From assembly GCA_038150465.1 (NCBI GenBank), contig JAYOTP010000004.1, forward strand, positions 1 to 64,000: a stretch of 64,000 bases of DNA, given 5' to 3'. This DNA comes from RFXV01 sp038150465 (GTDB lineage Bacteria > Bacteroidota > Bacteroidia > Flavobacteriales > Schleiferiaceae). The position numbers were made by a program, and so were the translations under genes. Below the pieces are notes generated by a model. That model saw only the letters and a program-made list of their open reading frames with translations. It was not told the DNA's origin and made no database searches. Shown in pieces: positions 56,900 to 64,000 of the stretch. How positions within the stretch are numbered: position 1 is the first letter of the stretch; every line of letters begins with the position of its first letter.

Positions 56900-59314
56900 T
56901 TGGCCAAAAAGAAAACACGCAGCAAAAACCGAAGCATCCGTTTATCGGAGCTGAAGAAATGGGCTGAAGACCAGACAGTTCGTTTGGCCATTGGTCTGTT
57001 CCTTTGTTTTGCCGGGCTCTTTTTGGCCGGAGCATTCCTTTCTTATCTCTATCACTGGCGCACAGACCTCAGTGAATTGAGCGGCTCCTTCTCAGAATTG
57101 CTCGATCCCGAACACGAAGTGATCAATCTCTTTGGAAAGTTGGGAGCAGCTGTGGCACATACCCTCATCTACAGAGGATTCGGCCTGGCCTCTTTTTGTG
57201 CCGTCTATCTCCTTATTCGCCTGGGCAGCTGGGCGGTCCTGGATCGCCGGGCGCACTTGGGTCGGGACATACGTTACGCACTCTACGCCTTGGGATGGGG
57301 AGCTGTTGCCTTGTCCGGATTCAGCATTTCCGGTTTTCTGCCCTTGGGCGGTATGGGCGGAAGGAATGCCTACTTGTTCCTCACCGTTCAACTCGGTCCG
57401 GTGGGGGTTCACTTCTTGATCTATGGACTGCTCGTGGTCTTCCTGACGCTTCATTTTCGCTGGACGCTTCCCAAGTTGCGCATTGCTCTGGATGCACTGC
57501 TGAGTAAGATCCGAAAAGCACCCAAAGAGACAGAGGAGAATGGCGAAGCGGAAGGCAACGATACCCAAGAAGAGGATGTGGTCGTGGAATGGGAGGAGAC
57601 AGAAGAGAAAAATGAAGAAACCGAAGAAGCTACCGGATCCAATATTTCTGTTGAAGTGGAGGAGCCGGAACAAGAGTCCGAAGTTGTTGAGCCCTCTGCA
57701 AAAGAGGAAGAGGCAGACGCAGACGATGATCTGGTCATCGAGATAGAAGAGACCCAGCAGGAGGAGGAGCTCGATGTACGTGCACACAAAAAGCTGATCA
57801 AAGAAGTCGGATACTACGACCCCAAACTCGACTTAGGGAGCTTCAAAATGCCCGGACTCGATCTGATGAAGGATTATGGCAATTCCAACATCACCATCGA
57901 TCAGGACGAGCTCGACAGCAACAAGAAACGCATAGTGGATACCCTGGCGCACTACAAGATCGCCATCGACAAGATCAAGGCGACGATCGGGCCCACAGTT
58001 ACCCTGTACGAGATCATCCCTGCACCCGGGGTCCGCATCTCGAAGATCAAAAATCTCGAAGACGATATTGCTCTGAGCCTGAGTGCAGAGGGCATACGCA
58101 TCATTGCGCCCATACCCGGGCGCGGTACCATCGGTATCGAGGTGCCCAACGCCAAGCCCAAAATGGTGGCCATGCGGACGGTGTTGGCCTCCGAAAAGTT
58201 CACCAAATCCGATCATGCACTTCCGATCGTCATTGGGAAAACCATTTCCAATGAGACCTATGTCACGGACCTGGCCAAAATGCCCCACCTGTTGATGGCG
58301 GGTGCGACCGGACAGGGAAAGTCCGTGGGTTTGAATGTGATCCTCACTTCATTGCTCTACCGAAAGCACCCTTCGGAAGTGAAATTTGTTCTTGTCGACC
58401 CCAAAAAAGTGGAACTCACGCTTTTCAATGTGATCGAAAGACACTATTTGGCGGAGATGCCGGGCAATGGAGAGGCCATTATCACCGATACGACAAAGGT
58501 GATCCACACCCTGAATTCGCTGTGCATTGAGATGGATCAGCGCTATGAGCTTTTGAAGAACGCCATGGTGCGCAACATCAAGGAGTACAACACCAAATTC
58601 AAGGAGCGCAAACTGAATCCGGAGGAAGGACATCGCTATCTGCCCTATATCGTTCTGGTTGTGGACGAGTTTGCGGACCTGATCATGACCGCCGGCAAGG
58701 AAGTGGAGACGCCGATCGCCCGTTTGGCTCAACTGGCCCGGGCCATTGGGATCCACCTGATCATTGCCACTCAGCGGCCTTCAGTGAATGTCATCACCGG
58801 CATCATCAAAGCCAATTTCCCTGCGCGCATCGCCTTTCGCGTGACTTCCAAGATCGATTCCCGGACCATTATGGACGCGGGTGGGGCCGAACGGCTGATC
58901 GGAAAGGGAGATATGCTCATCAGCCTTGGAAACGAAGCCATCAGGCTTCAGTGCGCATTTGTGGATACACCGGAGATCGAGAAACTGGTCGAATACATCG
59001 GCGCCCAGAGAGGATATCCGACTGCTTATCAGCTCCCGGAGTACGAGGCCGAAGAATCCAGTGGCGCTTCCGACATCGACCCAGCAGACCGCGATGCCAT
59101 GTTCGAGGAAGCTGCACGACTCATCGTCATTCATCAACAGGGTTCCGCTTCGCTTTTGCAGCGAAAACTGAAATTGGGCTACAACCGTGCGGGCCGTATC
59201 ATCGATCAGTTGGAGGCAGCCGGCATCATTGGGCCGTTCGAGGGAAGCAAGGCACGGCAGGTGCTCGTTCCGGACGAGTTGTCCTTGGAACAGATATTGA
59301 AACCAGACGCATAA
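56900..59314 (+). CDS. ftsK: DNA translocase FtsK
   Basis: FtsK pumps chromosomal DNA through the division septum and aids chromosome dimer resolution. The 804-residue protein has four N-terminal membrane helices (about 30-190), a linker of about 90 residues dominated by Glu (about 200-295), the alpha/beta motor with Walker A GATGQGKSVGLN and Walker B IVLVVDEFADL, and the C-terminal winged-helix gamma domain (IHQQGSASLLQRKLKLGYNR) that reads KOPS-like sequences. The start is TTG at 56900, giving MAKKKTRS; no ATG is available nearby. It heads an ftsK-lolA-lptF operon order that is common in Flavobacteriia; lolA follows after 8 bases. Confidence 0.96.
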   Translation: MAKKKTRSKNRSIRLSELKKWAEDQTVRLAIGLFLCFAGLFLAGAFLSYLYHWRTDLSELSGSFSELLDPEHEVINLFGKLGAAVAHTLIYRGFGLASFCAVYLLIRLGSWAVLDRRAHLGRDIRYALYALGWGAVALSGFSISGFLPLGGMGGRNAYLFLTVQLGPVGVHFLIYGLLVVFLTLHFRWTLPKLRIALDALLSKIRKAPKETEENGEAEGNDTQEEDVVVEWEETEEKNEETEEATGSNISVEVEEPEQESEVVEPSAKEEEADADDDLVIEIEETQQEEELDVRAHKKLIKEVGYYDPKLDLGSFKMPGLDLMKDYGNSNITIDQDELDSNKKRIVDTLAHYKIAIDKIKATIGPTVTLYEIIPAPGVRISKIKNLEDDIALSLSAEGIRIIAPIPGRGTIGIEVPNAKPKMVAMRTVLASEKFTKSDHALPIVIGKTISNETYVTDLAKMPHLLMAGATGQGKSVGLNVILTSLLYRKHPSEVKFVLVDPKKVELTLFNVIERHYLAEMPGNGEAIITDTTKVIHTLNSLCIEMDQRYELLKNAMVRNIKEYNTKFKERKLNPEEGHRYLPYIVLVVDEFADLIMTAGKEVETPIARLAQLARAIGIHLIIATQRPSVNVITGIIKANFPARIAFRVTSKIDSRTIMDAGGAERLIGKGDMLISLGNEAIRLQCAFVDTPEIEKLVEYIGAQRGYPTAYQLPEYEAEESSGASDIDPADRDAMFEEAARLIVIHQQGSASLLQRKLKLGYNRAGRIIDQLEAAGIIGPFEGSKARQVLVPDELSLEQILKPDA

Positions 59315-59322
59315 ACGAATTC

Positions 59323-59967
59323 ATGGCCCGCGTCCTGTTTTTCCTTTCCACCCTTTTTTATCTCTCTGCTGCTGCACAAAGCAGCCACGAGCAGGCACGT
59401 GCCTTACTCGATGAATGCAGACAAGGGATCAGATCCCTTCCTCAATTGGAAATGCATTTCACATGGTCTGTCTGGAAGGCGGAGGCGCTGGAGGCATCCA
59501 ATACTTCCGAGGGGGTCCTTCAAATAGCGGCAGATCGCTACCGATGGAAACTGCAGGACATCGAACAGATCTGCGATGGAGAACGCGTCTTCACCATTCT
59601 TCATGAGGATGAGGAAGTCCAGATCCACGAGATAGATGCTTCCAATGGCGATAAGGGAAGTCATCCGCTGAAGATCCTCGATTCCTATGACAAAGGCTAT
59701 TCTTTTCGCCTCGGAGGGCGGGAAGATGCAGATGGCGGGAAAGTGCAGTTCGTTGTTCTTACTCCGCATGCATCGGAGGTCCTCAGAAGGGTGGTCATTG
59801 GGATCCGTCTTCCTGACAAACAGCTTCATTCAGTTGAACAGTGGATGCGTTCGGGCGAGCGCATGAAGACGGAAGTCGACAGGTATGATGCCAGCACACC
59901 TCTTGATGCATCCGTACTGGAATTCTCTGCTGAACGCTTCCCCGATTACTACATACCAAGGGATTGA
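59323..59967 (+). CDS. lolA: Outer-membrane lipoprotein carrier protein LolA family
   Basis: LolA carries lipoproteins across the periplasm to the outer membrane. The 214-residue protein has a signal peptide (to about AAAQS, residue 20) and the half-barrel fold pattern EMHFTWSVWKAEALEAS, GVLQIAADRYRWKLQDIEQICDGERVFTI and RVVIGIRLPDKQLHSVEQWM. Sequence identity between LolA proteins is low, so the call leans on the pattern, the length and the position between ftsK and lptF, which is conserved in Flavobacteriia. ATG at 59323 begins the signal peptide. Its stop overlaps the lptF TTG start (TTGA). Confidence 0.85.
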   Translation: MARVLFFLSTLFYLSAAAQSSHEQARALLDECRQGIRSLPQLEMHFTWSVWKAEALEASNTSEGVLQIAADRYRWKLQDIEQICDGERVFTILHEDEEVQIHEIDASNGDKGSHPLKILDSYDKGYSFRLGGREDADGGKVQFVVLTPHASEVLRRVVIGIRLPDKQLHSVEQWMRSGERMKTEVDRYDASTPLDASVLEFSAERFPDYYIPRD

Positions 59968-61397
59968 GCGTCCTGCACCGATATATCATCCGTTCATTCA
60001 TCGGTCCTTTTTGTGCGACCTTTTTGGTGATGATCTTCTTCTTGCTCATGCAGTTCCTGTGGAAATACATAGACGATCTGGTGGGCAAAGGAGTGGAGTG
60101 GTATTACCTGATCGAGCTGCTCTTCTATACATCCGCCAGCCTGGTGCCTTTGGCACTTCCCATTTCAGTGCTGCTGTCCAGCCTGATGACCTTTGGCAAT
60201 CTCGGTGAGCACAATGAGCTGGCCGCCCTGAAGTCTTCCGGAGTGGGTTTGGTGCGGGTCATGCGTCCGCTGATCTTTCTGATGCTCTTCATCTGCGGCT
60301 CGGCCTTCCTCTTTTCGAACTATGTGATGCCTGTGGCCAATCTCAAGGGCGAGACCTTGCTGCGTAATATCTCCACCAAAAAGCCGGCCCTGAACATTCG
60401 GGCAGGTGTTTTTTATGGAGGGATCGAGGGCTTCAGCATCAAGATCGGAGAGAAGTATGGTCCGGATCGCAAGCTGTTGCGAGAGGTCTACATCTACGAC
60501 CACACCTCGGTGGAGGGCAAGCGAAAAGTAATAGCTGCCAAGCGTGGGGCCATGGATCTGACGCCTGACGAGCGCTTTCTGCTGATCGATCTTGAAGAAG
60601 GCACTTCCTATGAAGAGGTGATCCCAGGCAACCGAAAAGACCGCATCCGACATCCCTTCATTCGCTCCTCATTCGATCGGGCGCGCATACGATTCGATCT
60701 TTCTTCTTTCCAGTCAGGCGATCTGCGTCAGGTGCGCCAAAAGAGTTTTCAGATGCTCAATATCGATCAGTTGACCGTGGCATCGGATTCCTTGGGTGTG
60801 ATCCTGACCGAGCGGAAGGAATCTGTGGACCGGAGCTTTCGTTCCAAATACGGTTTTGAATCCACCGTCGATCTCGAGGGCGACCGCATAGAGGAAGAAG
60901 AAGTCGTGATCGCTCATCTCTCGCCAGCAATGAAGCACCGCGCCTTGGAACATGCTCTTCGGTTGGCCAAGACCCAAAGGGCCTATCTGGACCAGCTGTC
61001 GGAGGAATTCCATTGGCGCAACAAAGTGATCGCTCGTTATCGGGTAGAATGGCACAAGAAGTTTTCGCTTTCTTTCGCGGTACTCGTCCTCTTTTTCATT
61101 GGCGCGCCCTTGGGAGCGATCATACGAAAAGGCGGCATTGGCCTTCCAGTGGTGGTTTCCGTTTGCATTTTCATCGTTTACCACACCATGTCTTTCTCTA
61201 TGGAGAAAATGGGTAGGGAATTGGTCTGGACTCCGGCTCAGTCCATGTGGACCGCCAGTTTCATTCTTTTGCCCATCGGTATCTTTCTCACGTACAAGGC
61301 AGCCACAGACTCTGCACTGCTGAATATGGAAGCCTATCTTAAACCACTGGAAAATCTGAAAGAATGGCTCGCCAGAAGGGGAAAGAAGAGCGACTGA
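59964..61397 (+). CDS. LptF/LptG family permease (YjgP/YjgQ)
   Basis: This 477-residue inner-membrane protein belongs to the LptF/LptG permeases of the ABC system that extracts lipopolysaccharide for transport to the outer membrane. It has three N-terminal membrane helices (about 12-115, LHRYIIRSFIGPFCATFLVM), a large periplasmic beta-jellyroll domain (about 130-350, AGVFYGGIEGFSIKIGEKYG) and three C-terminal helices (about 365-460, FSLSFAVLVLFFIGAPLGAI). The start is TTG at 59964 in a TTGA overlap with lolA. The next gene begins 34 bases before its stop. Whether it is the F or G partner cannot be told. Confidence 0.92.
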   Translation: MSVLHRYIIRSFIGPFCATFLVMIFFLLMQFLWKYIDDLVGKGVEWYYLIELLFYTSASLVPLALPISVLLSSLMTFGNLGEHNELAALKSSGVGLVRVMRPLIFLMLFICGSAFLFSNYVMPVANLKGETLLRNISTKKPALNIRAGVFYGGIEGFSIKIGEKYGPDRKLLREVYIYDHTSVEGKRKVIAAKRGAMDLTPDERFLLIDLEEGTSYEEVIPGNRKDRIRHPFIRSSFDRARIRFDLSSFQSGDLRQVRQKSFQMLNIDQLTVASDSLGVILTERKESVDRSFRSKYGFESTVDLEGDRIEEEEVVIAHLSPAMKHRALEHALRLAKTQRAYLDQLSEEFHWRNKVIARYRVEWHKKFSLSFAVLVLFFIGAPLGAIIRKGGIGLPVVVSVCIFIVYHTMSFSMEKMGRELVWTPAQSMWTASFILLPIGIFLTYKAATDSALLNMEAYLKPLENLKEWLARRGKKSD

Positions 61398-62581
61398 GCA
61401 TCCTTATTCTTTCCAATAAATCTCCATTTCCGCCCAACGATGGAAGCAGTGTGGCCATTGAGAGCATGGTTCAGGGCTTTGTGGCGCACGGGCATCAGGT
61501 GCATTTGCTGGCCATGAATACGCCGAAGCATCCCAAAAGTCCAGCAGACCTTCCAGAGGAACTGAAGGAAGAAGTGGAGTTGACCATGGTGGAAGTGGAC
61601 AACCGACCATACATGGGAAAGGCGCTGTACAATCTGATTTTCAGCACGAGGTCATTTGCCGTTTCGCGTTTTGATGACAAGGGCTACCGGAAGGCACTTT
61701 GCGCTCTGTTGGAGGAGAAACGCTTTGATTTTGTTCAGTTTGAGGGCCTGTCATTGGCGCATTATCTGGGAGATGTCCGAAAGCAGCACAAGGGGCCGGT
61801 CATCCTGCGTGCCCACAATGTGGAGTTCCGCATTTGGGAGCGATCTGCAGCGCATGAGAAAAATGCATTGAAAAGGCGCTACCTGCGCATTCAGGCCGAA
61901 CGGCTCAAGCAGTTCGAGTTGGAGAAGACGGCCCTGTTCGATGCATTGGTTCCCATTACCGAGGTGGACAAGCAGGCGTTCAAAGACCTCGGTATATCGG
62001 TGCCCAGCCATACGGCCTTCAGTGGACGCGGGTTTTCAACTTCAGAAGAGAAGAGCAGAGAGGGATCTGCCCGTTTTTTCTTCGTGGGTGCATTCGACTG
62101 GCTGCCGAATGCCCAGGGAATGGAATGGCTCCTCCGTGATGTCTGGCCTTTGATTTGTTCAGAAGAACCGCAGGCCGAGCTCCATGTGCTGGGCCGGAAT
62201 TGTCCGGACGGCTTCAAAAAGGTGAAGGGCGTGACCATACATCCCGATCGGCAGGACGCTTCTGGTTTTTTTCAAGAGTATCAGATCCTGCTCGTGCCGC
62301 TCAGATCAGGAAGTGGGCTGCGCATCAAGATCGTGGAAGGCATGAGCCTTGGTAAGGCCGTGGTCTCTACTTCCATAGGCGCCGAAGGCATCCCCTGTGT
62401 ATCCGGGGTGAATTGTCTGATCGCAGACCAGGCAGAAGAATTTGCAGCGCATGCCTTGCAGCTTTTCAGGGAAGCAGCATTCAGGGAGGAAATGGGCCGG
62501 GAGGCCAGAAAAACAGCAAGAAATTATTTCGATCGTGCCAGTATTGGCCGTTCATTGATCGAGTTCTATAAGGAGCTTTGA
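61364..62581 (+). CDS. Glycosyltransferase family 4-like protein
   Basis: This 405-residue GT-B enzyme has an N-terminal acceptor domain (ILILSNKSPFPPNDGSSVAI, HGHQVHLLAM, PVILRAHNVEFRIWE) and a C-terminal donor domain (RFFFVGAFDWLPNAQGMEWL, ELHVLGRNCPDGF, LVPLRSGSGLRIKIVEGMSL with the E-x7-like donor-binding motif). It is soluble and likely adds a sugar to a lipid-linked or surface glycan. It starts with ATG 34 bases inside the lptF gene; no later start preserves the N-terminal strand. Together with the next gene it separates lptF from ribB, genes that are neighbours in many Flavobacteriia. Confidence 0.88.
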   Translation: MARQKGKEERLSILILSNKSPFPPNDGSSVAIESMVQGFVAHGHQVHLLAMNTPKHPKSPADLPEELKEEVELTMVEVDNRPYMGKALYNLIFSTRSFAVSRFDDKGYRKALCALLEEKRFDFVQFEGLSLAHYLGDVRKQHKGPVILRAHNVEFRIWERSAAHEKNALKRRYLRIQAERLKQFELEKTALFDALVPITEVDKQAFKDLGISVPSHTAFSGRGFSTSEEKSREGSARFFFVGAFDWLPNAQGMEWLLRDVWPLICSEEPQAELHVLGRNCPDGFKKVKGVTIHPDRQDASGFFQEYQILLVPLRSGSGLRIKIVEGMSLGKAVVSTSIGAEGIPCVSGVNCLIADQAEEFAAHALQLFREAAFREEMGREARKTARNYFDRASIGRSLIEFYKEL

Positions 62582-63747
62582 TGATGTGGATCATTTCCAT
62601 ACTATTCATCGCACCCGTGGTCCACAGCTATGTGCTGTACCCACTGTCCTTAAGGCTTTTGGCCGCGCTTCGCAACAACGGATCGAAGAGCGGTGATGAT
62701 CAGGCAGCTGGGCACCGTCCCAAGCTCAGTTTGCTGATTGCCGCACGGAATGAAGCGGCGGTATTGCCCGGAAAATTCCAAAGCATTGTCGATTCCAATT
62801 ATCCTTTGACGGACTTGGAGGTCCTGATCGGTTCGGATGCGAGTACGGATGCGACCGCGGCTTTGGTAGGCGAGTGGCAGGAGCGATTCCCCTCCTTTCG
62901 TTTGATCGAATTCTCCGAGCGACAGGGCAAGTCGGCCATACTCAACGCTCTGGCGTTAGAAGCCCGATACGATTGGCTCGTCTGCACCGATGCCAATGTG
63001 CTGCACGATCCGGATTGCTTCGATGAATTGGTGCTGAAGGCCCAGCGCCAAGGGGCAGATGCAGTGGGTGCAGAGATCCGATACATGGAACATGCTGCCG
63101 CGCCTGTGGCCAGTGATGAAGACCGTTTTCTGCGCTTTGAGAACAGACTCAAGAGGAACGAGTCAAAATGCTGGGAAGCGGTGATGGGTTTGGAGGGAAG
63201 TTGCTACCTGATCCGTAAAGCAAGCATGCCCGAGCTGCCAGTATCGGCCATTGTAGATGATTTTTATGTGGGCATGTCCGTCCTGCTTGCAGGAGGCAAG
63301 GTGCTTTGGAATCAAGATGCCCTGGCATTTGAAGAAGTGTCGCGCTCGGAAGCCGAGGAATACCGGAGGAAAGTCCGTATTTCCAAGGGGAATTTTCAAA
63401 ACCTCAAATGGTTCTTAAGCCGCGTTCTCTCAAGAGGAGGGCCTGCTGCCTATGCCTTCATCTCACACAAGGTCTTTCGCTGGCTGACACCCGTTTTCCT
63501 GCTTGGGAGCACAGTGGCCTTGTCCGTTGCGCTGCTGCGATCAGATGTGCCGTCGGCCATCCTTTGGAGCCTGGGCTCTGCCATTTTCCTGCTCTTCCTT
63601 CCACTTGCTCGAAGGCTCCCGCTGCTGCGTTCTCTTCGGCATTGGCTGTTGATGAACATTGCCTTGCTGCACGGCTTAATATTGCATATTCGAAACAAGG
63701 GGGGCTATGTCTGGGAACCGACCAATAGAGACCAACAAGGCATTTGA
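62581..63747 (+). CDS. Membrane glycosyltransferase family 2
   Basis: This 388-residue GT2 has an N-terminal membrane helix (MMWIISILFIAPVVHSYVL), the catalytic domain (about 48-280) with KLSLLIAARNEAAVLP, IGSDASTDAT, the nucleotide-sugar metal motif as TDANVLHDP (DAN rather than DxD), GLEGSCYLIRK and VDDFYVGM, and three C-terminal membrane helices (about 300-375). This layout resembles cellulose-synthase-like or poly-sugar synthases, so it may build or extend a surface glycan. ATG at 62581 overlaps the previous stop by one base (TGATG). Its last 41 bases overlap ribB. Confidence 0.88.
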   Translation: MMWIISILFIAPVVHSYVLYPLSLRLLAALRNNGSKSGDDQAAGHRPKLSLLIAARNEAAVLPGKFQSIVDSNYPLTDLEVLIGSDASTDATAALVGEWQERFPSFRLIEFSERQGKSAILNALALEARYDWLVCTDANVLHDPDCFDELVLKAQRQGADAVGAEIRYMEHAAAPVASDEDRFLRFENRLKRNESKCWEAVMGLEGSCYLIRKASMPELPVSAIVDDFYVGMSVLLAGGKVLWNQDALAFEEVSRSEAEEYRRKVRISKGNFQNLKWFLSRVLSRGGPAAYAFISHKVFRWLTPVFLLGSTVALSVALLRSDVPSAILWSLGSAIFLLFLPLARRLPLLRSLRHWLLMNIALLHGLILHIRNKGGYVWEPTNRDQQGI

Positions 63748-64000
63748 CAGCATCGAGTCTGCTGTGGAAGACATCCGCATGGGTCGGATGGTCATCGTAG
63801 TGGACGACGAGCAGCGCGAAAATGAGGGGGATCTGGTAGCGGCTGCAGAATGTGTAACGCCTGAAATGATCAATTTCATGGCCTCCAAAGGCCGCGGACT
63901 GATCTGTACGCCCCTGCTCGAATCGCGCTGTAAGGAATTGGATCTCAATCCAATGGTTCAGCGAAATACGGAATTCCATCAGACGGCCTTCACCGTTTCT
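63707..64000 (+). CDS. ribB: 3,4-dihydroxy-2-butanone 4-phosphate synthase, 5' part
   Basis: The first 98 codons of RibB (or of a RibBA fusion, which cannot be judged here) run off the right edge. RibB converts ribulose 5-phosphate to 3,4-dihydroxy-2-butanone 4-phosphate for riboflavin synthesis. The visible part has IESAVEDIRMGRMVIVVDDE, the catalytic acidic loop DDEQRENEGDLVAAAE, then MINFMASKGRGLICTPL and TEFHQTAFTVS, all characteristic. ATG at 63707 is the only start that keeps the N-terminal helix, so the gene overlaps the glycosyltransferase by 41 bases. No FMN riboswitch precedes it; it depends on upstream transcription. Confidence 0.95.
   Translation, partial: MSGNRPIETNKAFDSIESAVEDIRMGRMVIVVDDEQRENEGDLVAAAECVTPEMINFMASKGRGLICTPLLESRCKELDLNPMVQRNTEFHQTAFTVS

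Noticed and set aside
1..64000. tRNA or rRNA genes, CRISPR arrays, transposases, integrases or phage genes
   Set aside because: The intergenic spaces are all under 300 bases. None shows a tRNA-like cloverleaf by eye, spaced repeats or mobile-element genes.

Overview
The window is a stretch of a Bacteroidota chromosome, most likely Flavobacteriales (a marine Cryomorphaceae- or Schleiferiaceae-like lineage is my guess, not shown by the sequence). The signs are a fused SecDF, proteins with type IX secretion (T9SS) C-terminal signals of both type A and type B, DUF5723 outer-membrane barrels, the long form of GAPDH, a PadR-PspC pair, Bacteroidota-type promoter boxes (TAnnTTTG) and almost no Shine-Dalgarno sites. 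By eye the base composition is just above 50% GC. Coding density is very high: no gene-free stretch exceeds 300 bases. I see no rRNA, tRNA, CRISPR array, insertion sequence or phage gene. One 100-N assembly gap (2267-2366) interrupts secDF.

Layout. 12-6856 (+): FAD-linked oxidase, secDF, then queE coupled to a TPR/beta-propeller/OmpA protein. 6857-14072: two back-to-back copies of a lipoprotein + DUF5723 barrel gene pair, divergent around a short spacer with a perfect palindrome, followed by a third lipoprotein. 14079-17346: rarA, rhomboid protease, inositol-phosphatase family protein, lone receiver domain. 17393-19808 (-): folE-cysS-yidD operon. 19971-23742 (+): CPA2 antiporter with a universal-stress-type tail, miaE, gcvT. 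23812-25590 (-): cold-shock protein and long GAPDH. 25820-28462: T9SS-exported subtilase. 28479-31352 (-): NDP-heptose pathway (hddA and a three-domain HddC-GmhB-P-loop fusion). 31437-35861 (+): MORN-repeat protein, mnmA, second T9SS subtilase and a nitronate monooxygenase-like flavoprotein, all overlapping. 35987-39409: giant T9SS type B surface protein. 39512-46177: guaB, then three SurA/PpiC-type periplasmic chaperones and a MoxR ATPase. 46164-50374: likely polyprenyl-phosphate-sugar glycosylation module with a methyltransferase-glycosyltransferase fusion. 50445-51380: mdh. 51429-53349 (-): PadR and PspC. 53520-54494: three small uncharacterised genes in AT-rich DNA. 54628-56676 (-): M49 peptidase lipoprotein. 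56900-64000 (+): ftsK-lolA-lptF, two glycosyltransferases, and the 5' part of ribB.

The genes mostly serve envelope building and export (SecDF, YidD, LolA, LptF, SurA-like chaperones, T9SS cargo, heptose and glycan enzymes), mixed with housekeeping enzymes. The strongest candidates for something undescribed are the duplicated lipoprotein/DUF5723 pairs with a shared divergent control region, the heptose enzyme carrying an unexplained third P-loop kinase-like domain, and the methyltransferase-GT2 fusion module. Operons are tightly coupled, often through 4-base TTGA or ATGA overlaps, and TTG starts are common.
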